Assembly (NCBI RefSeq): GCF_015223065.1
Contig: NZ_JADFBY010000004.1
Span: forward strand, 310,001 to 374,000
From: Mucilaginibacter sp. JRF
GTDB taxonomy: Bacteria; Bacteroidota; Bacteroidia; Sphingobacteriales; Sphingobacteriaceae
DNA length: 64,000 nt
Direction: 5' to 3'
In this document: one piece after another, positions 27,011 through 36,024 of the stretch
How the letters are laid out: the number at the start of each line of letters is the position of its first letter
How positions within the stretch are numbered: position 1 is the stretch's first letter
Made by a program: the position numbers and the translations under genes
The notes under the pieces: generated by a model
Told to the model about the DNA's origin: nothing
What the model saw: the letters and a program-made list of their open reading frames with translations, nothing else
Database searches by the model: none

Positions 27011-27913
27011 ATGAAACCAACGTTACTGATACTTGCAGCAGGCATGGCAAGCCGCTACGGCAGCATGAAGCAAACCGACGGCTTTGGCCCCAATGGCGAA
27101 ACTATTATTGATTACTCTATTTACGATGCTATCAAAGCGGGTTTCGGTAAAATCAGCTTCATCATCCGCGAGGAGTTTGCTGAATCATTCAAAGCTATAT
27201 TTGAGCCTAAGCTGAAAGGTCTTGTTGAAACAGATTACGTTTTCCAAAACTTCGATCTTAAACAATACGGTATTGATAAAGAAATTGAGCGTGCTAAACC
27301 ATGGGGTACCGCGCATGCCGTACTTGCAGCCCGCAACCAAATAAACGAGCCTTTTTGCGTTATTAACGCTGATGACTTTTACGGTTTTGACGCTTTTGAT
27401 AAAATGGCCAAATTCCTGACCAGCGAAGTTAGCGACGATACTTACTCGCTGATAGGTTACCAGATAGACAAAACCCTTTCAGAGCATGGCTCAGTATCGC
27501 GCGGTGTATGTAAGGTTGACGACAATGGCAACATGGTTGAGATCAACGAGCGTACACAAGTGTACTTTAAAGAAGATGGCAGCGTGGTTTATGAAGATGG
27601 AGGTGTTGAATACCCGCTACCGAATGATACCCGTGTATCAATGAATTTCTGGGGTTTCACTCCGGCTGTATTTAAGCAAAGCGAGCCAATGTTTGTTGAA
27701 TTCGCTCACAAAAACGAAGGCAATCCTAAAGCGGAATTCTTTATCCCATTAGTAGCCGACGAACTGATCAAAACCAACACAGCATCATTTAAAGTGATAC
27801 CTACCGCCAACAAATGGTTTGGTGTTACTTATAAAGAAGATAAGCCAATTGTTCAGAAAAACATCTCTGAGCTGGTTGAGAACGGCACCTACCCTGCCAA
27901 TCTTTGGGAATAA
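27011..27913 (+). CDS. sugar-phosphate nucleotidyltransferase-like protein
   Basis: 300 residues of the NTP-transferase fold. The nucleotide loop is LILAAGMASRYGSMKQ, followed by GPNGETIIDYSIYDA, and the metal site is in VINADDFYG. This resembles NDP-sugar pyrophosphorylases, but the canonical GxGxRxxPLT loop is altered, so base and sugar are unknown. Sequence upstream (26725-27010) is AT-rich with no clear promoter. It may supply an activated sugar to the nearby polysaccharide locus, though it lies outside it and on the opposite strand. Confidence 0.82.
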   Translation: MKPTLLILAAGMASRYGSMKQTDGFGPNGETIIDYSIYDAIKAGFGKISFIIREEFAESFKAIFEPKLKGLVETDYVFQNFDLKQYGIDKEIERAKPWGTAHAVLAARNQINEPFCVINADDFYGFDAFDKMAKFLTSEVSDDTYSLIGYQIDKTLSEHGSVSRGVCKVDDNGNMVEINERTQVYFKEDGSVVYEDGGVEYPLPNDTRVSMNFWGFTPAVFKQSEPMFVEFAHKNEGNPKAEFFIPLVADELIKTNTASFKVIPTANKWFGVTYKEDKPIVQKNISELVENGTYPANLWE

Positions 27914-27936
27914 TCATCCCCTATCAGCAGATACAG

Positions 27937-27968
27937 AAAAGGCTCACCTAAACAGTGAGCCTTTCTAT
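27937..27968 (+). terminator. Rho-independent terminator
   Basis: Stem AAAGGCTCAC / GTGAGCCTTT with a 7-nt loop, followed by a T-rich run, 24 bp after the nucleotidyltransferase stop. Confidence 0.82.
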
Positions 27969-28001
27969 TTTGATGTCATTATATGATATAAAAATCACCC
28001 G

Positions 28002-28049
28002 ATGACCATTCCCCAATGACAACTGACCAATGACCATTGACCACTCACC
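28002..28049. repeat. degenerate heptamer tract (TGACCAN)
   Basis: Consecutive TGACCAA, TGACCAT, TGACCAC plus diverged copies on both sides (ATGACCATT, AATGACAAC, TCACCAT). It lies between the convergent nucleotidyltransferase and DUF3467 genes. Short tandem tracts like this occur in many genomes; no role is known to me. Confidence 0.6.
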
Positions 28050-28051
28050 AT

Positions 28052-28363
28052 CTAAGCCTGCCCTACCGGACCGCCAAAGTTCATGGGGAAGCCGGCGTTA
28101 TCATCAGGTATGCGGATGCGGCCGTTGGCTGCTTCAAATTTGGCTACGTTCTCCTCAATGGCGGTTAATAAACGTTTGGCATGCTCTGGTGTAAGTATAA
28201 TACGCGATTTTACCTTGGCCTTGGGTATGCCCGGCATAATACGTATAAAATCGAGCACAAACTCTGAGGTTGAGTGTGTTATAATGGCAAGGTTGGAGTA
28301 TATACCTTCGGCCATCTCCTCAGATAGCTCTATATTTAGTTGATTGTCGTTTTGTTCTTCCAT
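28052..28363 (-). CDS. DUF3467 protein
   Basis: 103 residues; recognisable by NIELSEEMAEGIYSNLAIITHS, FVLDFIRIMPG, and RIILTPEHAKRLLTAIEENV. DUF3467 proteins are small, soluble and of unknown function. In many Bacteroidota I recall this gene directly after rpoC. Here rpoC is 31 kb away on the same strand, with the polysaccharide locus between them. The preceding gene's terminator (28408-28443) means it must have its own promoter. Confidence 0.9.
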   Translation of the reverse strand: MEEQNDNQLNIELSEEMAEGIYSNLAIITHSTSEFVLDFIRIMPGIPKAKVKSRIILTPEHAKRLLTAIEENVAKFEAANGRIRIPDDNAGFPMNFGGPVGQA

Positions 28364-28407
28364 AACACTAATGTACTAAGCCGTGTTAAAACAGTCAAGT
28401 ATTAAAC

Positions 28408-28443
28408 AAAATAGCCTTGCCCGAATACAGGCAAGGCTATTTT
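28408..28443 (-). terminator. Rho-independent terminator closing the polysaccharide locus
   Basis: Perfect 14-bp stem AAAATAGCCTTGCC / GGCAAGGCTATTTT with an 8-nt loop; A and T flanks allow function on the minus strand. It starts 18 bp after the fcl stop. Confidence 0.87.
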
Positions 28444-28460
28444 GATATTATTTATTGCAA

Positions 28461-29387
28461 TTATAATTTGCTTTTAAAATCCTCGTAAGCCAGTTTGATG
28501 CCTTCGGGCAGTTCAATAGTATGTTTCCAGCCGTAGCCGTGCAATTTACCCACATCCATTAACTTGCGCGGGGTACCATCAGGCTTGGTGGTATCAAAAT
28601 CAATATCACCCTCAAAGCCTACAATATCCTTAACCAGGTAAGCAAGATCTTTTATGGCGATGTCTTCGCCTGTACCTATGTTCACCAAGCCAGCCTCGTT
28701 GTAATGCTCCATCAGGTAGTAGCAGGCTTCGGCCAGATCATCAGCAAATAAGAATTCGCGCTTGGGCGAACCAGTCCCCCAAATGGTAACGGTAGCCGCG
28801 CCTGATTCCTTTGCCTCATGAAAACGACGGATCAAGGCTGGCAACACGTGCGAGTTTTGCGGGTGATAATTATCGTTATAACCATACAAATTGGTAGGCA
28901 TTACCGATATATAATTACGGCCATATTGATCACGGTAGGCATCACACATTTTAATACCCGCTATCTTGGCAATAGCGTAAGGCTCATTAGTAGGCTCCAG
29001 CGGACCGGTTAGCAGGTAATCCTCCTCCAAAGGCTGTGGCGCCATTTTAGGGTAGATACAGCTCGAACCTAAAAACATCAGTTTGGTAACATCGTTAAGG
29101 TGCGAGTTATGGATGATGTTGTTTTGTATCTGCAAGTTATCATACAAAAACTCAGCACGGTAGGTATTGTTGGCCACAATACCACCAACCTTTGCCGCGG
29201 CTAAAAAAACATAGTCGGGCTTTTCGGCAGCGAAGAAATCGGCAACCTGCTTCTGATCGCGCAGATCAAGCTCGGCTGATGTGCGGGTTACAATATTGGT
29301 ATAACCTTCTTTTTGCAGTTTACGGTGAATGGCCGAACCAACCATGCCCCTGTGCCCTGCTATATAGATCTTGGAATTTTTATCCAT
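28461..29387 (-). CDS. fcl: GDP-L-fucose synthase
   Basis: Epimerase/reductase that turns GDP-4-keto-6-deoxy-mannose into GDP-L-fucose with NADPH. The 308 residues match WcaG/Fcl. The Rossmann loop is [14 protein letters not shown], the catalytic Ser and Cys are in [14 protein letters not shown], and the YxxxK motif is YAIAK. It is the last gene of the locus, directly after gmd in the transcript, so the locus makes its own GDP-fucose. Confidence 0.96.
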   Translation of the reverse strand: MDKNSKIYIAGHRGMVGSAIHRKLQKEGYTNIVTRTSAELDLRDQKQVADFFAAEKPDYVFLAAAKVGGIVANNTYRAEFLYDNLQIQNNIIHNSHLNDVTKLMFLGSSCIYPKMAPQPLEEDYLLTGPLEPTNEPYAIAKIAGIKMCDAYRDQYGRNYISVMPTNLYGYNDNYHPQNSHVLPALIRRFHEAKESGAATVTIWGTGSPKREFLFADDLAEACYYLMEHYNEAGLVNIGTGEDIAIKDLAYLVKDIVGFEGDIDFDTTKPDGTPRKLMDVGKLHGYGWKHTIELPEGIKLAYEDFKSKL

Positions 29388-29425
29388 TTAAATAAATACA
29401 GATGTTTAACAATTAAGCCTACAGC

Positions 29426-30541
29426 TTATTCGTACTGGTTTTTAATAGCGTAGCCCGAATCCTTAAGCAGCTTTTCGCGCTCGAACAATTCAAGGTCGGC
29501 AGCCATCATCTCCTTAACCAAACCAGCCAGATCATATTTAGGTTTCCAACCCAGTTTTTCGTTTGATTTGGTTGGATCACCTATTAAAAGCTCAACCTCT
29601 GTAGGGCGGTAATACTTCGGATCAACCGCTACCACCTCGGTACCTGCCGGTAACTGATATAGCGGATTGCTGCAACTTACCACATAACCTTTTTCAGCAT
29701 CGCCCTCACCTTTAAATTCAACAGTGATACCGGTTTCGGCAAACGCCATACGAACGAACTCGCGCACGCGGGTAGTTACACCGGTAGCAATAACATAATC
29801 TTCAGGAGTTTCCTGTTGCAGTATCAGGTACATGGCCTCAACATAATCTTTGGCATGGCCCCAGTCGCGTTGCGCGTCAAGGTTACCCAGGTATAGTTTA
29901 TCCTGTAAACCCATTGCTATTTTAGCAGCACCACGGGTAATTTTACGTGTCACAAAGGTTTCGCCGCGCAGCGGACTTTCATGGTTGAATAATATACCGT
30001 TGCAAGCGTACATACCATAAGCTTCGCGATAGTTAACCGTGATCCAGTAACCATACAACTTAGCTACGGCATAAGGTGAGCGTGGGTAAAATGGCGTAGT
30101 TTCTGACTGCGGAACAGCCTGCACCAAACCATATAACTCAGATGTTGAAGCCTGATATATCTTGGTTTTCTTGGTCAAACCCAAAATGCGCACTGCCTCC
30201 AGTATACGCAGGGTACCGATACCATCGGCATTGGCGGTATACTCAGGTGTATCAAAGCTAACCTTTACGTGGCTCATGGCACCCAGGTTATATATCTCAT
30301 CGGGCTGCACCTGTTGTACAATGCGTATCAGGTTGGTCGAGTCGCTCAGGTCGCCGTAATGCAGAACCAGTTTAGGGTTTACTTCGTGCGGGTCCTGGTA
30401 TAAATGGTCTATCCTGTCAGTGTTAAATAATGAACTGCGACGTTTTATACCGTGAACTTCGTAACCTTTACTTAATAACAGCTCGGTTAAGTAAGCGCCG
30501 TCCTGTCCTGTAATACCGGTGATTAATGCTATTTTGCCCAT
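29426..30541 (-). CDS. gmd: GDP-mannose 4,6-dehydratase
   Basis: First committed step to GDP-L-fucose, removing water from GDP-mannose. The start at 30541 gives [20 protein letters not shown], the standard Gmd N-terminus; a longer frame adds 21 residues without family support. Other landmarks are [20 protein letters not shown], the YxxxK in YAVAK, and [13 protein letters not shown]. It is paired with fcl. The upstream 165 bp holds an AGTAATAA site (30677-30687 region), so it may have a promoter of its own. Confidence 0.96.
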   Translation of the reverse strand: MGKIALITGITGQDGAYLTELLLSKGYEVHGIKRRSSLFNTDRIDHLYQDPHEVNPKLVLHYGDLSDSTNLIRIVQQVQPDEIYNLGAMSHVKVSFDTPEYTANADGIGTLRILEAVRILGLTKKTKIYQASTSELYGLVQAVPQSETTPFYPRSPYAVAKLYGYWITVNYREAYGMYACNGILFNHESPLRGETFVTRKITRGAAKIAMGLQDKLYLGNLDAQRDWGHAKDYVEAMYLILQQETPEDYVIATGVTTRVREFVRMAFAETGITVEFKGEGDAEKGYVVSCSNPLYQLPAGTEVVAVDPKYYRPTEVELLIGDPTKSNEKLGWKPKYDLAGLVKEMMAADLELFEREKLLKDSGYAIKNQYE

Positions 30542-30676
30542 TTTTTGTTCAGTGGAGTGATATTCTTGTGTAGGATGTATAATTTGATATTTTATGTTAT
30601 TCACATAATTACATAAATAACTATGTGAAGATAATAATTAATTTACTATTTATTGCCAAAATTACAAATAATACAC

Positions 30677-30687
30677 ATTATTACTCG
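30677..30687 (-). promoter_or_regulatory. AGTAATAA-type site upstream of gmd
   Basis: Minus-strand CGAGTAATAAT. The same 11 bases occur in the upstream region of the winged-helix regulator gene (53642-53652), and AGTAATAA recurs upstream of two other units in the locus. Possible operator. Confidence 0.35.
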
Positions 30688-30706
30688 CAATATAAATATT
30701 GTGCCA

Positions 30707-32524
30707 CTATTTCATCAGCACAACAGATGAGAAAGGTTGTAAAGTAACCTTTCCGGCGTATGTTTTATTGTCCGCATCGCGGTACGTACCATCAAGCGTA
30801 ACCGTTTTCGCGGCACCTGTGGCATTGTATTCGAAGCGGGTGTTGTTGTCGTCAGACATTTGTTTGTTAGTAGGATCAAGGGAAACAGCGCTTCGTAGTA
30901 ACCTGGTAACATTACGCGATACAGTTTGCTGTTTTTTACCTACAAAAACGTTTTGTAAAATTTTGTTTCCTGTTGATTCGCCGCAATTGCTATAACTTAC
31001 TAATAATTGGTTAGCGTTGTTGTAACATGTATTTTGCCCTACACTTACATTACGGGTACCATGTAAAAATATTCCGGAACCTGTACATTCAGCTACAGTA
31101 TTATTTTCTATGTCAACATTTTGAGAGCAATCATCCATATAAATTCCATGTGCGCTTGAATTGGATTTATACATGCCTTTTTTTACACTAACGCCATTCA
31201 ACACAATGTTTGATATGATTTTCTGATTAGTATATCCTCCATTTGTTTTACCGTTAAAGGTATAAATACCACCGCCATCTGTTTTTGTAAGGCCAAAATT
31301 CTTGATCAGATTGTTCTTTATTGTAACATTGCTTGATCGGAAATCAATACCACTGTATCCAACATTTTGGATGGTATTGTTACTGATCACAGCTTGTCCA
31401 TTCTTCATGTTATAACGCACCGCTATATAACTACCTGAACCACTATTACCTCTACCGGCTACTAAGCCGATGTTTTTGATGGTGTTATTGTTGATTGTAA
31501 TTGATTTATGATCGTAAATAACTATAGCATTATTTAACGCACCATCAATAACACTATTCGTTATAGTTACATCTCCACCGTTACCTTGAAATGATAAGGC
31601 ATCCTGAGCTATTTGATAAATACCTACGTTGCTAATTTTAATACCCTTAACATTCTTTGCCGAGATACCAAAACGCTGAGTTTGTTTTATTACAATATTT
31701 TGTATTGAGATATTTGAAACGTTTTGCAATATTATACCTGCACCCATTACAGATGCTGTTACCCCCAAACTATTAGGATCGGTATTGTAATATAGCATCA
31801 ATGTTTTAGCAGCCTTATCAAAATACCATTCTCCTGATCTATCAAGTGTTTTGGGGTGATTTTGAATAAAAAAGCCCCAGTTATCTGCAATTGCAGTTCC
31901 CTTATCGGTTACTGTAAGTGTATTTCCTGATTGATTGGTTATTGCAGCCTTATCAAGCTCCCAGGCATTTTTACGGATAACTACTTCACCTCCTGCCCAA
32001 TTATTGTTTAACGCTTCGGTACTCGTAATTTGCGAATGCCCTGTATGCGATTGTATAGTTAAGAAACCGTCGCCATCCTCAGGATTAGGGTATACACCCA
32101 ACGGAAGATCATCATTACCAATATATACCCCATTTATAGCACCATTGGCATCACCAACATTAGCTTTCCATACATTACCTTCTTGTTTGGTCCAATTTTT
32201 AACAGGTATTGCGCCTGTTATTATCGGCTTATCACCTTCGCCATATGCATCAATACAAATAGGATTGGTAGCACTTCCGGATTGGCGGATATTCAATTGC
32301 CCTTTAAAAGTATCGCGCCTTTTAAAGTTGATAACATCACCAGGTTTGAGTACGAGTTTGTTTAAGCGACCTATTGTTTTAAATGCTTTATCTGCTGATG
32401 TTCCTGTATTACTATCGTTACCATTAGCAGCTATGTAATAATTATTTGTCTGCGCCGAAACCACCTGAATAGTCGCAATCGAGAAAAACAATAAATTGAG
32501 TACGATTAATTTTAATGTTTGCAT
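30707..32524 (-). CDS. secreted right-handed parallel beta-helix protein
   Basis: 605 residues: signal peptide (MQTLKLIVLNLLFFSIATIQ, cleavage after VVSAQ), an N-terminal cap (YYIAANGNDSNTGTSADKAF), then a long series of NosD/pectate-lyase-like coils such as ISIQNIVIKQ, ITINNNTIKNIG, VTIKNNLIKNFG, VDIENNTVAEC. Such proteins bind or cut polysaccharides (lyases, epimerases, deacetylation partners). No lyase catalytic set can be assigned by eye. Its place among exopolysaccharide genes suggests action on the polymer outside the cytoplasm. The start at 32524 is preferred because it gives the cleaner signal peptide. Confidence 0.85.
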   Translation of the reverse strand: MQTLKLIVLNLLFFSIATIQVVSAQTNNYYIAANGNDSNTGTSADKAFKTIGRLNKLVLKPGDVINFKRRDTFKGQLNIRQSGSATNPICIDAYGEGDKPIITGAIPVKNWTKQEGNVWKANVGDANGAINGVYIGNDDLPLGVYPNPEDGDGFLTIQSHTGHSQITSTEALNNNWAGGEVVIRKNAWELDKAAITNQSGNTLTVTDKGTAIADNWGFFIQNHPKTLDRSGEWYFDKAAKTLMLYYNTDPNSLGVTASVMGAGIILQNVSNISIQNIVIKQTQRFGISAKNVKGIKISNVGIYQIAQDALSFQGNGGDVTITNSVIDGALNNAIVIYDHKSITINNNTIKNIGLVAGRGNSGSGSYIAVRYNMKNGQAVISNNTIQNVGYSGIDFRSSNVTIKNNLIKNFGLTKTDGGGIYTFNGKTNGGYTNQKIISNIVLNGVSVKKGMYKSNSSAHGIYMDDCSQNVDIENNTVAECTGSGIFLHGTRNVSVGQNTCYNNANQLLVSYSNCGESTGNKILQNVFVGKKQQTVSRNVTRLLRSAVSLDPTNKQMSDDNNTRFEYNATGAAKTVTLDGTYRDADNKTYAGKVTLQPFSSVVLMK

Positions 32525-32608
32525 GTTACATCTTTTTATTAATAAACTATCTTTTAGCAAGAACGTTTAGATAACAAGCAAAAATTACACCTTCCATGCA
32601 AAACAGTA

Positions 32609-33679
32609 CTACTTCTTCTTAACAAAATAATATTTGCCGTTATATTCTCCTACGGGCAAATACGTTTCTATTAGCTTTGATATTAGTGTGATACCGGCTT
32701 CGCCGTCAACACAGAACATCTCCGGGTATTTATCGCCGGTGGTATGGTGTGTGGCTTTTTCCAGCACCTCGTTAAAGGTTATTCCCATATCCTGCAACCC
32801 GCTAACGGCTGTAAGCAGGTCGATTTTGGTGTTATCATCAAAATTGAATAATGATGTAAAATCAACCCTCGGGAACACTTCCAGCTTGCCCCCAACACCA
32901 GCGTTATGAATACGCACACCACGCGGAGTATAAAACTCCCTGCCCATCTCAAACTTTTCGATCATCTCGTGCACGGTAGGGTTATGGTATTTACGGCCCT
33001 TGCCAAAATAACGTGGATCAAAGTGATTAGGATCGTGCTCGTCGGCCTCCCAGTTGCGCGAGTTCATTTTCTTTACCTTTTGGTCGGCAAAGCTCATATC
33101 TACGCCTATCAGGTATATATCACTAAAACCCAGGTAAGCGGCTACCTGTATAGCGGCATTAACTACGGTTTTATTGATACCGCATTTAGGCAGATCGGCC
33201 CTGAACTCCGGGCGATCGGTATTCAGCCAGTAAACATTTTCGCGGTGATCTATATACTTATCAAACTCAACGTTCGATGGGTGAATGTCAGGAAAGAAAG
33301 CATAAGGTACTTTGGGTAATATCTCCTCGTTTATCTGCTGATGCATGTCCTTTATCACCAGATCATCAGTAACCATGTAAAAGCTTGGCAGCCAGTTAAG
33401 GCGCTCAAACATCAGGTTAAAGCGATTAAAGCCCATGGTATACTCATCCTTTAAAAAATATAAAGGCATTTTGTTTAGACTGGGCGCATTGCCGATAATG
33501 AACACACGCTTGCCTTTATGTATATCTTTCAGATCGGCCCAACGCTTCAAATTATCCGCATCTTTGCCTCTCGACATCCTTTTTAGCTTCACCATCCCAT
33601 AGTGCCCCATACGCATGGCAAAAACCTTTAAGCCATCGTTTTGTATGGTGCTTATCCCCTTTCTTACTAACGATTTCAT
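32609..33679 (-). CDS. DUF115-type protein, copy 1 (possible glycosyltransferase)
   Basis: 356 residues. The key segment is KGKRVFIIGNAPSLNKMPLY followed by DEYTMGFNRFN, a nucleotide-binding-like loop shared by DUF115 proteins and reminiscent of the AGNGPSL loop of GT42 sialyltransferases. Further conserved segments are WLPSFYMVTDDLVIKDM and YLGFSDIYLIGVDMSFADQ. Adjacent gene 33687-34514 is a paralogue. In other bacteria DUF115 proteins take part in nonulosonate transfer to flagellin or in surface-sugar synthesis. With two CMP-sugar synthetases in this locus, a transferase role is plausible but unproven. Confidence 0.75.
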   Translation of the reverse strand: MKSLVRKGISTIQNDGLKVFAMRMGHYGMVKLKRMSRGKDADNLKRWADLKDIHKGKRVFIIGNAPSLNKMPLYFLKDEYTMGFNRFNLMFERLNWLPSFYMVTDDLVIKDMHQQINEEILPKVPYAFFPDIHPSNVEFDKYIDHRENVYWLNTDRPEFRADLPKCGINKTVVNAAIQVAAYLGFSDIYLIGVDMSFADQKVKKMNSRNWEADEHDPNHFDPRYFGKGRKYHNPTVHEMIEKFEMGREFYTPRGVRIHNAGVGGKLEVFPRVDFTSLFNFDDNTKIDLLTAVSGLQDMGITFNEVLEKATHHTTGDKYPEMFCVDGEAGITLISKLIETYLPVGEYNGKYYFVKKK

Positions 33680-33686
33680 TTTACAA

Positions 33687-34514
33687 TTACTTATTGAACA
33701 ATGTGTAATAATCTACCTTATCAAACACCTCGAGCTTGCCGTTTATGGTAGCATCTTTTATTGTGCGCCCGTGCTTTTCAAAAGTTTCACGTGCCATGCG
33801 GTAAGCCAGTTCTTCACCCTTATAGTCTGGTATACGCCAGGCCATGCCTTTTTTGTAATAACCCTGTGTAAAGTGGTTCTTTTCGTCGCCGGTTGAATAT
33901 ACCAGCGCGCCAGGTGTGCCTGTTTGCTCGTAATTATGATCCTTACCTACAAGGTAAACCTCATCAAAACCCATATAAAAGGCCAGCTGCATACAAACAG
34001 CGGTAACGCTGTGCCCGCCCCAGGTGGTCTTTGTCAGATCGGTTGAGAATTGCGGTGTATAATCAGACCTAATGAATGACAGGTTATCCTTTTTAGTAAA
34101 CAGATGACGGGCGTTCCAGTTAAAGAATTTAGGAAGATGATCCAAAGCATCCAGATCATCACGAAACTGTACCAGCTGTATAGCGATATCCTGCACAACG
34201 ATATATGTTGGCGTAAAGCCCATATCGCCCGAGTTAAGGTACATCCTGTTCATGGCGATGGTAACCTCACCCTTTAAAAACGACAGATCGGTTTGTTTTA
34301 GGCTTGGGCCATTGGCCACTATAAAACAACGCTGCCCTTTATGTTTGTTATGATATTGAGCCAGCTTAGCCTTGTTTTGGCGCGCAAACGAGGTGTTGCC
34401 ATGCCATGAAATAAAATGAGGGATATCCTTTAACCTTACTTTAATGGCGTTCGCTATCCTTTCAAACGAAAGTTCTTTCAGCGACATTTCTTTCAGGTAT
34501 CTTAATCTGCTCAT
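33687..34514 (-). CDS. DUF115-type protein, copy 2 (possible glycosyltransferase)
   Basis: 275 residues, paralogous to the 32609-33679 gene: KGQRCFIVANGPSLKQTDLS, EVTIAMNRMYLNS, GFTPTYIVVQDIAIQLV, and FYMGFDEVYLVGKDHNYEQ align block by block. It is shorter by about 80 residues, mainly in the C-terminal region. It is 7 bp upstream of copy 1 in the transcript and directly follows the aldolase gene (1-bp gap). A tandem pair suggests two linkages or two acceptors in the same glycan. Confidence 0.75.
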   Translation of the reverse strand: MSRLRYLKEMSLKELSFERIANAIKVRLKDIPHFISWHGNTSFARQNKAKLAQYHNKHKGQRCFIVANGPSLKQTDLSFLKGEVTIAMNRMYLNSGDMGFTPTYIVVQDIAIQLVQFRDDLDALDHLPKFFNWNARHLFTKKDNLSFIRSDYTPQFSTDLTKTTWGGHSVTAVCMQLAFYMGFDEVYLVGKDHNYEQTGTPGALVYSTGDEKNHFTQGYYKKGMAWRIPDYKGEELAYRMARETFEKHGRTIKDATINGKLEVFDKVDYYTLFNK

Positions 34515-34515
34515 A

Positions 34516-35280
34516 TTATTTAAGTTTTTGCATTTCGGCGTGGGCGGTGCGGCCCATAAATAAAAAGTCGGTACTAAAGGCTATCAGGTTATAACCATCA
34601 GCTTGTTTTGCCTTAACCAGATCAATATGTGGTTCTATCACGTGGTAGCCCATGGTAATATTTTTAGCCTTGCAAATGCTCTGAAACTTTTTAAGCGCCT
34701 CAATAACTATCGGCTCGTTATACTGGCCGGGGATACCCAATGAACCCGATAGATCATACGGACCAATAAAGGTACCATCAATACCCGGTGTATCAATAAT
34801 TGATTCCAGATTATTTACGCCATCAATATGCTCAATTTGCGCTATCACTACCTGGTGCTCATTAACCCACGTTTTATACTCGTCAAAGCTAAAGCCATAA
34901 CGTTGCGCGCGGTTAAGCCCAACACCACGTTTGCCTACCGGCGGATACTTGGCATAAGCCACGGCCTGTGCGGCATCTTCGGCAGTACAGGTCATGGGTA
35001 CAATGATACCATCGGCACCGGCATCAAGCACACGCTTTATAACCACCTCCTCGTTTTTTGAAACACGAACCAAAGCGGCCATACCACGTGCCTGTATAAA
35101 GCCGATAAGCACCTGCGCCTCATTATAATCAATAGCGGTATGCTCCAGGTCGATACACAACCAGTCGAAACCGGCCTCGGCCAAAATATCAATAATGGCT
35201 TGATGCGGAATGGTTACCCACGAGCCTATGGTATTCTCTTTATTTTTAAGCTTTTGTTTAAGCGAAGTATCTTTCATCAA
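34516..35280 (-). CDS. HpcH/HpaI-family class II pyruvate-type aldolase
   Basis: 254 residues. Family members reversibly cleave or join 2-keto-3-deoxy acids using pyruvate and an aldehyde. Visible active-site parts: GFDWLCIDLEHTAID (His base), ALVRVSKNE (Arg), metal-binding Glu in VIAQIEHIDGVNN, and Asp in FIGPYDLSGSLG. Catabolic relatives act on 2-dehydro-3-deoxyglucarate or 4-hydroxy-2-oxoheptanedioate, but no catabolic genes are near. Instead it lies next to a CMP-sugar cytidylyltransferase, pointing to synthesis of a 3-deoxy-2-ulosonic acid. ATGs at 35280 and 35277 are both possible. Confidence 0.92.
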   Translation of the reverse strand: MMKDTSLKQKLKNKENTIGSWVTIPHQAIIDILAEAGFDWLCIDLEHTAIDYNEAQVLIGFIQARGMAALVRVSKNEEVVIKRVLDAGADGIIVPMTCTAEDAAQAVAYAKYPPVGKRGVGLNRAQRYGFSFDEYKTWVNEHQVVIAQIEHIDGVNNLESIIDTPGIDGTFIGPYDLSGSLGIPGQYNEPIVIEALKKFQSICKAKNITMGYHVIEPHIDLVKAKQADGYNLIAFSTDFLFMGRTAHAEMQKLK

Positions 35281-35342
35281 TATTGGTTTTCATAGGGCAA
35301 GCCACGCTGCCTTAGTAAGTTATATATTGGGTTATGCTGATG

Positions 35343-36023
35343 TTACAGCAAACCCTTAAGCCTGCGCTCCATCAGGAACTCGGCCCAGTAAAAATCTTCC
35401 ATATCGTCAATATCGGCAGCCTCAAGCCTGTCAATACTGTACATCATTGGTTTTGAACCCAGGCGCGTTTGCGTACGCTCATTAGTTTCGCGCGAGAAGA
35501 TGTAGAAACATGAATTCTCGTGAAAAATTGGTGGCAGATCCTGCGTGCGGGTAAGCACCAATGGATCGTGGTTTACGCCCGAACCATCAGCCCAATAGTA
35601 ACGTTGCTTAACTTCTGTTACAGAAAAAAGCGCGTCGTGCTCGCTTTGCGCGAAGAAAGCCTCGATAGACTCATCAACCGTTTTGGTGGTTAAAAGCGGA
35701 TTGGTACTGTGGGTTTGTAAAAAGAAATCGCCCGTGGTTTGTGATAGGTCATAAGCTATTAAAGGCTGTATGGTAACCATATCGCCCAATAAAAACTCGG
35801 GACGCTCTAAAATGGTTATCTTTTCAAAATTCCGGCTGGCATTTTCAGCTATCTCGTCCGAGTCGGTATTCACTACTATCTCGGTAATATATTTACTGTT
35901 GCTGAGGGCTTCCATAACCCAGTGAAAACAAGGTTTACCCGCCAATGGCCTGATGTTTTTGTTAGGCACACGCTCTGAGTAGCCTTTCATAGGCACAAGC
36001 GCTTTAATACCCGGAATATTCAT
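35343..36023 (-). CDS. CMP-sugar cytidylyltransferase, NeuA/KdsB-like
   Basis: 226 residues of the acylneuraminate cytidylyltransferase family. The CTP loop is ALVPMKGYSERVPNKNIRPL (usual form has ARGGS; here Lys-Gly-Tyr-Ser), then LAGKPCFHWVMEAL, EIVVNTDSDEIAENA and FLQTHSTNPLLT. It activates an ulosonic acid with CTP. It is distinct from the second cytidylyltransferase at 49066-50277 and lacks the HAD domain. One base separates it from the YhcH-like gene, and the aldolase follows 62 bp downstream. Confidence 0.88.
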   Translation of the reverse strand: MNIPGIKALVPMKGYSERVPNKNIRPLAGKPCFHWVMEALSNSKYITEIVVNTDSDEIAENASRNFEKITILERPEFLLGDMVTIQPLIAYDLSQTTGDFFLQTHSTNPLLTTKTVDESIEAFFAQSEHDALFSVTEVKQRYYWADGSGVNHDPLVLTRTQDLPPIFHENSCFYIFSRETNERTQTRLGSKPMMYSIDRLEAADIDDMEDFYWAEFLMERRLKGLL

Positions 36024-36024
36024 A

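Noticed and set aside
34516-35280. Catabolic 2-dehydro-3-deoxyglucarate or homoprotocatechuate-pathway aldolase
   Set aside because: No sugar-acid or aromatic degradation genes nearby; all neighbours belong to surface-sugar synthesis.
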